From the NCBI GenBank assembly GCA_963921345.3, contig CAWUFE020000007.1, positions 4,087,878-4,151,877 on the forward strand: a DNA stretch of 64,000 bases. The letters run 5' to 3'. Each line of letters starts with the position of its first letter. The first letter of the stretch is position 1. The position numbers and the translations under genes were made by a program. This document shows positions 35,747 to 43,881 of this stretch, in pieces. This DNA comes from Hoeflea_A sp963921345 (GTDB lineage Bacteria; Pseudomonadota; Alphaproteobacteria; Rhizobiales; Rhizobiaceae). The notes under the pieces are model-generated. The model was given only the letters and a program-made list of their open reading frames with translations. It was not told the origin of the DNA and did not search any database.

Positions 35747-36586
35747 ATGACCTACAAGACAATTCTGGTGAGCCTGACCACCGAAACCAACGCCGAGCGG
35801 CTGTCGCGGGCGGCCTGCGTGCTGGCGCGCAAATTCGATGCCCACATTATCGCGCTGCACACCAATCAGTCGATGCACGTGCATCCGGGCGTTGCCATCC
35901 ACCTGACGCCGGAAGCGATCGGGATGTTCGCCGAGGCTCAAAATCGCCAGTCTGAGGCGATTCGCGCGGTTTTCGAGCGGGTGACCGGCTCCGAAGGCAT
36001 TGCCGGCGAGTGGAAACTGGTCGATGCCGATGCCGACAGCGCCGGCATCCGTCATGTCGAGCATGCCCGCTACGCGGACCTGGTGCTGATGTCGCAGGCC
36101 GATCCCGATCACGACCGGGCCGACCAGGCGGACATCCAGCGCGAGGTGATCATGGGCTGCGGCTGCCCGGTCATCGTGTTGCCCAATGCGGGAACCTTCG
36201 ACCGTTTCGGCGAGAAGGTGATGATCGGCTGGAGCGCCACCCGCGAGGCGGCACGCGCCGTGCACGATGCCATCCCCTTCATGCAAGGCGGCGAGGCGAC
36301 GGTGATGTGGGTCTCCCACGCACAGGGCGACACCAGACATTTGGCAAGCACGGCGGAAGCGGTTGCCAACAGCCTGCGCCGCCACGATATCGATGCCCAT
36401 GTCGCCCACTGGCAGAACAGCAGTGTGGCGATCGGCGACGCGCTGCTCAACGAGGCCTATGAGAGCGGTGCCGACATGATCGTGTCCGGCGCCTTCGGCC
36501 ATTCGCGTTTTTACGATTTCGTTATCGGCGCAACAACGAGCCATCTGCTCGAACACATGACGCTGCCGGTTCTGTTCTCGCACTGA
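35747..36586 (+). CDS. universal stress protein, tandem UspA domains
   Basis: A 279-residue protein with two Usp domains (about 1-145 and 150-279). The second keeps the ATP-binding pattern G-2x-G-9x-G in SGAFGHSRFYDFVIGATTS; the first lacks it. Preceded by GGAGG. Convergent with the site-2 protease gene (four bases between the stops). Such proteins accumulate under energy or oxygen stress. Confidence 0.92.
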   Translation: MTYKTILVSLTTETNAERLSRAACVLARKFDAHIIALHTNQSMHVHPGVAIHLTPEAIGMFAEAQNRQSEAIRAVFERVTGSEGIAGEWKLVDADADSAGIRHVEHARYADLVLMSQADPDHDRADQADIQREVIMGCGCPVIVLPNAGTFDRFGEKVMIGWSATREAARAVHDAIPFMQGGEATVMWVSHAQGDTRHLASTAEAVANSLRRHDIDAHVAHWQNSSVAIGDALLNEAYESGADMIVSGAFGHSRFYDFVIGATTSHLLEHMTLPVLFSH

Positions 36587-36590
36587 GCAT

Positions 36591-37718
36591 TCAACTGCCA
36601 CGCTGCGGAAGAATGCCGAGACCCTGGCGGATTGCCAGATAGGACAGCAGGTCGGACAGCGAAATGACGCCTTCCAACCGGCCGTCGCTGGCAACCAGCC
36701 ATTTGCGCTGGCCGTTCCTGGCCATTTTCTCGAACAACGTGTCGGTCGGCATGTCGGGCGCAACGGTGTTGCCGTCGCCGGACGGCACCAGGACATCGCC
36801 GAGGCGGGTCGTCGCCCTGTTCTCGACATCGATGCCGTTGACCACCGCGGTGTCGACATAGCCGAGCAGACGCTCGCCCTCCACCACCGGAACGAAGCTG
36901 ACATGGCGCGGCAGCATGATGTCGTCGACCAGCGCCTGCACGCTCACGCCTGCATCGGCGGTAACAGGATCGGCGGTCATCAGCGCCCGCACGGAGCGGT
37001 CGCGCAGCGACGCCTTGATGACCAGTTGACGGTAGCTGCCGCGCGATGCGCTGACGACGAAGAAGCCGATCAGGATCTGCCAGAAGCCGCCCACCAGATT
37101 GGTTGTCACCAGCGACAGCACGCCGGAAGCGATCAGCAGAAAGCCGAAAGCCGTGCCCAGCATGCTGGCGATCCGGGTCGCGCGAAAAACATCCTGCTGG
37201 TAGTGCCAAAGTGCTGCCCGCAGAATCCGTCCGCCGTCGAGCGGGAACGCCGGAATCATGTTGAAAACGGCCAGCACGAGATTGATGAAAGCGAGGTACT
37301 CGAGAACCGCTCGAACCGGCGCGGAAGCGCCGCTGAAGGCCAGCAGGGCGAGATAGGAGAGCCCGGCCAGGGCGAAGCTCATGACGGGCCCGGCAATGGC
37401 GATCCAGAATTCCGACTTCGGGCTGCTCGGTTCCTGCTCCAGTTCGGCCACGCCGCCGAAGACGAACAGGGTGATGCCGCCCACTTTCAGCCCGAACCGG
37501 CGCGCTACCAGCGAATGCGAAAGCTCGTGTAGGATCAGTGAGGCGAACAGGCCGAGCATGGCGATGACGGCCAGCCCAACATGATCGACCCGCGACAGGC
37601 CGGGCAATTCGACCGGAAAATAGGCCGTCGACAGGGTCCACACGATCAGCAGCCAGCTGGGATCGACGCGGATCTTGAAACCAAAGAGCTCGAACAGGTT
37701 CACCGCATTCTTGAACAT
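36591..37718 (-). CDS. site-2 protease-type (M50) membrane metalloprotease with CBS domains
   Basis: A 375-residue integral membrane protease. Zinc ligands are HELSH (His64, Glu65, His68) in one helix and Asp161 of NMIPAFPLDGGR in another. About five or six helices are followed by two CBS domains (about 235-370; VRALMTADPVTADAG, RLEGVISLSDLLSYL) that probably bind adenine nucleotides and sense energy state. The ATG at 37718 follows AGGA. It is divergent from the second universal stress protein. In other bacteria such enzymes cleave anti-sigma factors; the substrate here is unknown. Confidence 0.92.
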   Translation of the reverse strand: MFKNAVNLFELFGFKIRVDPSWLLIVWTLSTAYFPVELPGLSRVDHVGLAVIAMLGLFASLILHELSHSLVARRFGLKVGGITLFVFGGVAELEQEPSSPKSEFWIAIAGPVMSFALAGLSYLALLAFSGASAPVRAVLEYLAFINLVLAVFNMIPAFPLDGGRILRAALWHYQQDVFRATRIASMLGTAFGFLLIASGVLSLVTTNLVGGFWQILIGFFVVSASRGSYRQLVIKASLRDRSVRALMTADPVTADAGVSVQALVDDIMLPRHVSFVPVVEGERLLGYVDTAVVNGIDVENRATTRLGDVLVPSGDGNTVAPDMPTDTLFEKMARNGQRKWLVASDGRLEGVISLSDLLSYLAIRQGLGILPQRGS

Positions 37719-37874
37719 CACGCTGTTTCCTGACTGTGGCCCACCACCGACAGCATGCCGGTTTTGCGGGCACCTCGTCTTGACCTCCGTCAATCGGCCT
37801 GCCGAATCGTCGATCCGGCGCATGGCGCAGCGCTCCCCTTACCACTAAGATTGGGCTGAACGAGGATTTCGACA

Positions 37875-38702
37875 ATGGCCATCACCACTTTGCTTGCCGT
37901 TCACTCGACCGAGGAACCCGTCGACGCCGTCCGACCGATCGCCTCGCTGTGCGGCAAAATAGGCGCTCATCTCAACCTGGTCGTGTTCGGCATCATCGAA
38001 ACCGTACCGACGGCCGCCTACGGCGCCATGCCGGACTACTATCTGACGGACGAGCGCGACGGCGTGGTCCACAAGGCGCGGGAACGGGCGGGCGAGATCG
38101 AGAAGGTCCTGCAGGAAACCGACCTGTCGGCCTCTGTGCTGGTGGAATGCATCGATGCCGGCATCATCGGGCGCACCATGTCCAGGCACGCGCTCTACGC
38201 CGATGCCGCGATCTTCGCCCATGGCAGCATCCCGGCCGTCGATCTTCCGACCCGCGCCTTCAACGGCATCCTGTTCAATTCCGGTCAACCGGTCATCATC
38301 CTCGGCGCCGAGGAGAATTCATTGCCGGGGGCGAAACGCATCGTCATGGCCTGGAACGGTGAGCCGGAAGCGGCGCGCGCCATCCATCGCAGCCTGCCGC
38401 TGCTGAAGTCGGTTGAGGACATTCACCTGGCTCTCGTCGACCCCGACCTTTCCGGCGCGGCCAATCCCGGCAGCGACATGGCGACGTTTCTGTCCCGGCA
38501 CGGCCTGCGCGTCACCGTCGATCAACTGCCGAGCGGCGGCCGCGAGGTGGCCGACGTGCTGTTGCAGCACGCGCTCGACAAGGATGCGGACCTGATCGTG
38601 ATGGGCGCCTACGGCCATTCGCGCCTGCGCGAGTGGCTGCTCGGCGGCACCACACGCGACCTCCCGTCGAAATCGAAGCTGCCGATTCTGATCGTGCATT
38701 AG
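37875..38702 (+). CDS. universal stress protein, tandem UspA domains
   Basis: A 275-residue relative of the protein at 35747, again two Usp domains. The ATP pattern is in the second domain (MGAYGHSRLREWLLGGTT). It flanks the site-2 protease gene on the other side and shares its promoter region (37719-37874). The paired Usp genes may have arisen by duplication around the protease, or been recruited to a common stress response. Confidence 0.92.
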   Translation: MAITTLLAVHSTEEPVDAVRPIASLCGKIGAHLNLVVFGIIETVPTAAYGAMPDYYLTDERDGVVHKARERAGEIEKVLQETDLSASVLVECIDAGIIGRTMSRHALYADAAIFAHGSIPAVDLPTRAFNGILFNSGQPVIILGAEENSLPGAKRIVMAWNGEPEAARAIHRSLPLLKSVEDIHLALVDPDLSGAANPGSDMATFLSRHGLRVTVDQLPSGGREVADVLLQHALDKDADLIVMGAYGHSRLREWLLGGTTRDLPSKSKLPILIVH

Positions 38703-38725
38703 ACCAATTTCGGCGATGGTCGCCG

Positions 38726-39010
38726 TCAGCAGACGGCCATGCCGCAAGGCCGGATCATGAACTCTTCTTCTGGTTCGGTGCGCGATGCGTCGAACATGCG
38801 GCCGTCGACGCACTGGACCCTCGCCTCTTGATATTTGTTGGTGCCGAGTTGTCCCTCGTGCAGGTTGAGGAAGTAATTGACCTCGCACTGTTCGTCCGAT
38901 GCCAGCTGCTGGCGCAGAGCGTCAAGCCAATCGGGATCGGAGGATTGAGCGGCCGCCAAAAGGGTGCCCGAGGTCAGCAGGGCGGCGGAAAGGAACGATT
39001 TCAGCATCAT
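38726..39010 (-). CDS. small secreted Cys-containing protein of unknown function
   Basis: 94 residues: a signal peptide (MMLKSFLSAALLTSGTLLAAAQS), then an acidic domain with four Cys (EQCEVNYF, VQCVDG, RPCGMAVC) that may form two disulfides. GGAGG lies twelve bases before the first ATG. I do not recognise the family. It is convergent with the second stress protein; CGGCGA/TCGCCG (38711-38725) between them can form a weak hairpin. Confidence 0.7.
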   Translation of the reverse strand: MMLKSFLSAALLTSGTLLAAAQSSDPDWLDALRQQLASDEQCEVNYFLNLHEGQLGTNKYQEARVQCVDGRMFDASRTEPEEEFMIRPCGMAVC

Positions 39011-39089
39011 CGACAGGAAGCACCTCCATGGATACTTCGGCCAGTCTACGGCCGCCCGCTGACGCCGCCTTGCGACAGATCAATTGGCG

Positions 39090-40286
39090 CTACCGCACCT
39101 CGACGAGACTGCCGTGTTCCAGCAGATCGTTGGGATAGAGCACCACGACCGTGCCTTCTTCGAGCCCGTCGAGAATCTCCGCGTTGATCGTGTTCATCCG
39201 GCCAACCCCCACGGGCTGCAGTGCGACCCGGCCATTGTCGACAACGAAGACCGACCAGCGGCCCTGCGCCCGAAACAGTGCGCCGATCGGGACCTGCAGC
39301 GCGTCCGGATTGTCCCAGATGCCGACGCGCGCCAGCACCCGGTAGCCGTGTCCGAGATTGCTCGGCACCGTGTCGGGATCGACGACCACGTTGACCCGCT
39401 GCTCCTCGATGCCCAGCGACGACACTTTGGTGAAGGCGGCCGGCTCGACCATGCGCACGGTGCCTTGCAGGTCCTCGTCGCCGCCCCAGTCGGTGATCGT
39501 CACCCGGGCGCCGGGCCGGATGCGCGCGGCGTCGCTCGACAGCAGGTCGACGACGATCTCCAGATTCTGCGGATCGCCGATTTCGGCGATGCCGGTGCCC
39601 GGCGTGACCGCCTGTTCGCTGCGCGTCAGCACCTTCAGAACCACGCCGTCGATCGGCGCGGTGATGTTGACGCAGCACAGCTCGTTGGTCGCGTCCCGCG
39701 CCGCATCGCCCGGCTGCTGCAGCCGCGCCTCGGCGCTGGCCAGCTCCGCCTTGCGCAGGGCGATGGCCGCCCGGGCGCTGTCGACCTGTGCCCTGTCGAG
39801 CTGCATGCGGCTGTGGATCTGTTCCAGCTGACTGGCCGAGATGGTCCGGGATTCGGCCAGCTTCGCCGCCCGCTCGTAATTGGATTTCGACAGCTCGTAG
39901 GCGGTGCGGGCGCGCTGCTGCTCCACTTCGGCCAGGGCCACGGCCGAGCGCGCCGCTTCCGCCGCGGCGGCAAGTTCGGCCCGCGTGCGCAGATCGTGAA
40001 AGGGAGGGTCGAGCGGATGGATCGACGCCACGATGGTCTCGTTGGCCTTGACGGCCTCTCCCTCGTCCAGCGTCGTGCGGTCGAGGTAGCCGGCAATCGG
40101 CGACGAGACCGCATAGACGTCCTTGACCCGGGTCACGCCCTCCTCGTCGATGGTCACCTGCATCGGCCCGGAAACGATCGCCGCCGTATCGACGGCGATC
40201 GGCTTTTCGCGCATCGCAAGATAGACGCCGGCCACGACGATCAGCACCAGACCGAGCAATCCGAGACGTTTGAACCAGACAGCCAT
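39090..40286 (-). CDS. HlyD/MFP-family periplasmic adaptor
   Basis: A 398-residue adaptor with one N-terminal membrane anchor (FKRLGLLGLVLIVVAGVYLA), a biotinyl-like lipoyl half-domain (VYAVSSPIAGYLDRT), a long coiled coil of Ala/Glu-rich helices (about 100-200), the second lipoyl half (NITAPIDGVVLKV) and beta-barrel domains. The unusual pair LCCVN precedes the second half. It sits behind the FtsX-type permease gene with four bases between, so the three genes form a tripartite-like exporter or a lipoprotein/envelope-remodelling ABC system. No outer-membrane channel gene is present. Confidence 0.9.
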   Translation of the reverse strand: MAVWFKRLGLLGLVLIVVAGVYLAMREKPIAVDTAAIVSGPMQVTIDEEGVTRVKDVYAVSSPIAGYLDRTTLDEGEAVKANETIVASIHPLDPPFHDLRTRAELAAAAEAARSAVALAEVEQQRARTAYELSKSNYERAAKLAESRTISASQLEQIHSRMQLDRAQVDSARAAIALRKAELASAEARLQQPGDAARDATNELCCVNITAPIDGVVLKVLTRSEQAVTPGTGIAEIGDPQNLEIVVDLLSSDAARIRPGARVTITDWGGDEDLQGTVRMVEPAAFTKVSSLGIEEQRVNVVVDPDTVPSNLGHGYRVLARVGIWDNPDALQVPIGALFRAQGRWSVFVVDNGRVALQPVGVGRMNTINAEILDGLEEGTVVVLYPNDLLEHGSLVEVR

Positions 40287-40290
40287 TTTC

Positions 40291-42726
40291 TCACTCTCGC
40301 GTTTTGAGCACGCTGATCAGGTCGAGGCGGTCGACCCGCCGCCGCACGATCAATGCCGATGCCAGCGCCGCGCCGAGCACCACCAGACTGGCAACCGCAT
40401 AGGTCGCCAGGTCGATGACCAACGGGATGCGGAACATGTCGTTGGCGAAGCCCTGCACCACGGCAAGCGCCAGCAGATACCCGATCAGCCAGCCGAGCGG
40501 CTGGGCAAAGGCCACGATGATGCCGAGTTCGATCATCAGAACGCTGGAAACTTCCGGGCGGGTGAAGCCGAAGACTCGCAGGCTCGCCAGTTCCCGTGCC
40601 CGCTCCGACAGCTGGATCCGTGCCGAATTGTAGACCACCCCGAAAGTGATGATCACCGCCAGCGCCACATAGACCGCCGTGCTTGTGGTGATGTTCTGTT
40701 CGATGGTTTCGCGAAACCGGTCCCGCGACACGCCCTGCAGGGCGATGGACGCGATGGCCGGCGTCGTCTTGACCGCGTCGTAGAGCGCCGGCAGGGCGTC
40801 GCCGTCGACGAGGATGCGGGCACCCGACACCCTTTGACCGTCGCGCATCAGCCGGTCCAGCGCATCGTCGCGCATATAGGCGGTCAGCCCGACATAGCTC
40901 TGCGCCAGACCGCTGACCAGGATGGCCCCCGGATTGATCTGGGCAGCCGCGTCCGGTCGGCCCGTGGTCCCCTGGCCCACCCCGCCGATCATCACCTCGA
41001 CCACCCGGTTGTCGCGTTCGAGCAGTTCCACCTCGACGAACTCGCCGGGTCTCAGGTCGAGTTTTTCGGCGACCCGCTCCGACAGAACCAGCCCGCCGGC
41101 CGGCGCCGTCATGGGATTGAGGTCGAGATCGAGGATGCGCGACAGGTTGGCGTCCTCCGGCACGCCGAGGATGGACATGCGCAGCTCGCGGTGGCCGTTG
41201 CGCAGCTTGACGGCCGTCTGCCGGAACGGCTCGGCGCGCATCACCCCGGGCAGGGCCGAAACGGCGAACATGGCCGCCGGCGCCCGGTCGTCGGAAAAGG
41301 TCAATGTCGCGTCCTGCCGGTCGGCGCGAAAGAAGATGGCGTCGATCATGAAATCGATCGAATCATAGGCGAACAGCGAAGTGATCAGCAGCGCCACCGA
41401 CATCGACGTGCCCAACGCGGTCAGGAACGAGCGCACCGGCCAGCGCACCAGATGGCGTATCGCCATGATGGTGAGTTGCGAAAACAGGCCCAGCCGCTGC
41501 AGCTGACCGACCAGCACGCTGCGATAGCTGGTCGGCGCCGGCGGCTGCATGGCGACGGCCGGCGGCAAAGTCACCACGGTCCAGATCGCCCGCAGGGCCC
41601 CGGCGAGCGCAGCGGCAATGGTGATGCTGCCGGCCAGCAGGTAGAGATCGAAGCTCTGCCGGAAGATCAGGAACGGAAAGGAAAAGAAGGTGGCGTAGAG
41701 CCGTGTCAGGCCGCGCCCCAGCCACCAGCCGGTCGCCGCGCCGATGACCAGTCCGACGAGCGCAATGACGACGACCAGCTTGGCATAGTGGCCGCCGACC
41801 GCCAGATTGCCGTAGCCGAGCGCTTTCAACAGCCCGACCTGTTCGCGCTCGAGCGCGATCAGCCGCGACAGGATCATGTTCACCAGAAACGCTGCCACCG
41901 CCAGGAAGATCGGCGGAATGATCGACGACATGGCTTGCAACTGATCGAGCTCGGCATCGAGAAATGCATGTGAAAACTGGTCGTCGCGGTCATGCGCCCC
42001 GGTGCCGCCATAGGGTTTGAGAATGCGGTCGAGCTCGTCGACGATCGCCCGCGTTTCGGCGCCGCGCAGCGTCGTCAGGCTGACGTCGTTGAACGCGCCT
42101 TCCATGTCGAACAGGCCCTCGAGCGTCTTCTGCGACAGGAAAAACACACCGAAGCGGCGCGGGTCGGGGACCATGTCGCCGGGACCGATGGCGTAGATGA
42201 ACTCCGGCGACAGCACGACGCCGACGATCGTCAGGTCGCGCTTGCGGCCGTTCATGATGGCCTGGAAACTGTCTCCCGGTCGGAACCCATGGGCATCGGC
42301 GAAGGTCTCGACCACCGCCACCTCCTGATCGCGTCCCGGTTCGGGCAGCCGCCCGCTGCGCAGGTAGAGCTTGTTGACGGCCGGTTCGCGGAAATCCGGA
42401 AGCGACACGGCGAAGCCGGAAGCCGGCTCCTGCATGCCCTCCACGTCGATGAGCACCGGCCTGACGATGCGCAGCTCCGTGGAGATCACGTCGGAAATGT
42501 TGTCGATCCGGTCTTTCAGGTGCCGCGGTGCCCGCGTCGCCGAGGCGAAAACGGTGCCGAACCGGTAGCGGTCGTAGAAGGTCGCTCGGGTTTCCTCCAG
42601 CGACCGGTAGGCGCCAACCGACAGGATCAGCGTGGCAACGCCGCAGGCCATGACCAGGGCGATCGCCAGAGCCTGCGCCCATAGACGACGCAGATCGCGG
42701 AACAGCTTTCGATCGAGCACCCGCAT
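40291..42726 (-). CDS. FtsX/MacB-type ABC permease
   Basis: An 811-residue permease with an N-terminal helix (LWAQALAIALVMACGVATLIL), a large periplasmic domain, and two FtsX-like blocks of helices (about 270-400 and the C-terminal 130 residues, e.g. FGVVYNSARIQLSERARELASLRVFGFTR). The duplicated FtsX layout resembles LolCE-like or YbbP-type permeases, not single-domain MacB. The ATG at 42726 is used; a TTG nine bases upstream overlaps the ATPase stop. It works with the ATPase and HlyD adaptor of the same operon. Confidence 0.9.
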   Translation of the reverse strand: MRVLDRKLFRDLRRLWAQALAIALVMACGVATLILSVGAYRSLEETRATFYDRYRFGTVFASATRAPRHLKDRIDNISDVISTELRIVRPVLIDVEGMQEPASGFAVSLPDFREPAVNKLYLRSGRLPEPGRDQEVAVVETFADAHGFRPGDSFQAIMNGRKRDLTIVGVVLSPEFIYAIGPGDMVPDPRRFGVFFLSQKTLEGLFDMEGAFNDVSLTTLRGAETRAIVDELDRILKPYGGTGAHDRDDQFSHAFLDAELDQLQAMSSIIPPIFLAVAAFLVNMILSRLIALEREQVGLLKALGYGNLAVGGHYAKLVVVIALVGLVIGAATGWWLGRGLTRLYATFFSFPFLIFRQSFDLYLLAGSITIAAALAGALRAIWTVVTLPPAVAMQPPAPTSYRSVLVGQLQRLGLFSQLTIMAIRHLVRWPVRSFLTALGTSMSVALLITSLFAYDSIDFMIDAIFFRADRQDATLTFSDDRAPAAMFAVSALPGVMRAEPFRQTAVKLRNGHRELRMSILGVPEDANLSRILDLDLNPMTAPAGGLVLSERVAEKLDLRPGEFVEVELLERDNRVVEVMIGGVGQGTTGRPDAAAQINPGAILVSGLAQSYVGLTAYMRDDALDRLMRDGQRVSGARILVDGDALPALYDAVKTTPAIASIALQGVSRDRFRETIEQNITTSTAVYVALAVIITFGVVYNSARIQLSERARELASLRVFGFTRPEVSSVLMIELGIIVAFAQPLGWLIGYLLALAVVQGFANDMFRIPLVIDLATYAVASLVVLGAALASALIVRRRVDRLDLISVLKTRE

Positions 42727-42728
42727 CG

Positions 42729-43436
42729 CTACCAAACCACTTCCGCCGGCGCGATACGCACCTCGTTGACCTCCATCCGGGCGATGCGGCCGTCGATGAA
42801 CGAGACGACCCGGTGAGCGATCTTCCGGATGCCGGCATTGTGGGTGATGATCGCCGTGGTGGTGCCGAGTTCGGCATTGATGCGCTCAAGCGCCTCCAGC
42901 ACGATAATGCCGGTCTTCGAATCCAGCGCCCCAGTCGGCTCGTCGCACAGCAGCACTTCCGGCCGCTTGGCGATGGCCCGGGCGATGGCGACGCGCTGCT
43001 GCTCGCCGCCCGAGAGCTGTGCCGGAAAATGCGTCATCCGGTCGCCCAGATAGACCAGAGCCAGCGCTTCGTCCGGCGTCATCGGGTGCTTGGAGATTTC
43101 CGTGACCAGTGCCACGTTCTCCCAGGCCGTCAGGCTGGGAATGAGATTGTAGAACTGGAAGACGAAGCCGACATGCTCGCGCCGGTAGCGGGTCAGCTGG
43201 CGATCGCTCATCGCCGTCAGTTCCTGATCCTTGAAGTGCACCGATCCGCCGGTCGCGCGGTCGAGCCCGCCGACGATGTTGAGAAAGGTCGACTTGCCGC
43301 TGCCCGACGGCCCGAGCAGCACCGCCATCTCGCCTTCGAAAAGCTCCATGTCGACGCCGTCGAGCGCCCGCACCTCGACCTCGCCGGTGCGGTAGATCTT
43401 TGTCAGGCCCGATGTTCTGAATATGGCGTTGGCCAT
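42729..43436 (-). CDS. ABC transporter ATPase, LolD/MacB type
   Basis: A 235-residue ATPase with Walker A GPSGSGKSTFLNIVGGLD, Q-loop FVFQFYNLIPSLTAWEN, signature QLSGGEQQRVAIARAI, and Walker B VLLCDEPTGALDSKTG. It is typical of MacB/LolD-type mechanotransmission transporters. The ATG at 43436 follows AGAGGGA. First gene of the export operon, divergent from the large Gly/Trp-rich protein gene. Confidence 0.93.
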   Translation of the reverse strand: MANAIFRTSGLTKIYRTGEVEVRALDGVDMELFEGEMAVLLGPSGSGKSTFLNIVGGLDRATGGSVHFKDQELTAMSDRQLTRYRREHVGFVFQFYNLIPSLTAWENVALVTEISKHPMTPDEALALVYLGDRMTHFPAQLSGGEQQRVAIARAIAKRPEVLLCDEPTGALDSKTGIIVLEALERINAELGTTTAIITHNAGIRKIAHRVVSFIDGRIARMEVNEVRIAPAEVVW

Positions 43437-43881
43437 GGGTCCCTCTTTGAACGACCTATCGGTAACGGCCGCAGGGGCGGTTTGCATTGACACCGATCAA
43501 CGCGGATCTGCCGGTGCCGCAATGCTAGCATCAATGTGTTCGGCGCCTAAATCAGACGATATTCAAAGAAGAAGCTCCAATGCAAAGCAGGCGATTTTAT
43601 TAAAATAGACAAATATTTCACTTGCATTCATCAATAGCTGAAAACGGCCAAATAGACAGAATAAAACTGGCAACTCTAACAGTAGATCCCCCAAATATTT
43701 TTGTATCTGATCGTTCTCAGGTTGCCGAGCCTGCGGCGGGGCTCTCAGCACGGTCCAGCTATCCAGCAACGAGAAGACCCCGATTGGCAACGCGATCGCC
43801 CGGTTGCGCGCAAAGGGCCGTTGTCGGCCCCGCGGCGATGCGGCGATCGAATGCGTGATGGCCCCAATTGGAGGACAATCG
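43437..43881. other. AT-rich divergent intergenic region
   Basis: 445 bp between the export operon and the large unknown gene. The middle (about 43545-43715) is strikingly AT-rich for this genome, with A/T runs and two AAATAGACA copies. It likely holds both promoters and perhaps a binding region for a nucleoid-associated protein. No convincing protein frame is seen. Confidence 0.5.

Noticed and set aside
40270..41973. 567-codon open frame opposite the FtsX-type permease
   Set aside because: Rich in His/Gln/Arg/Asp without structure; antisense artefact.
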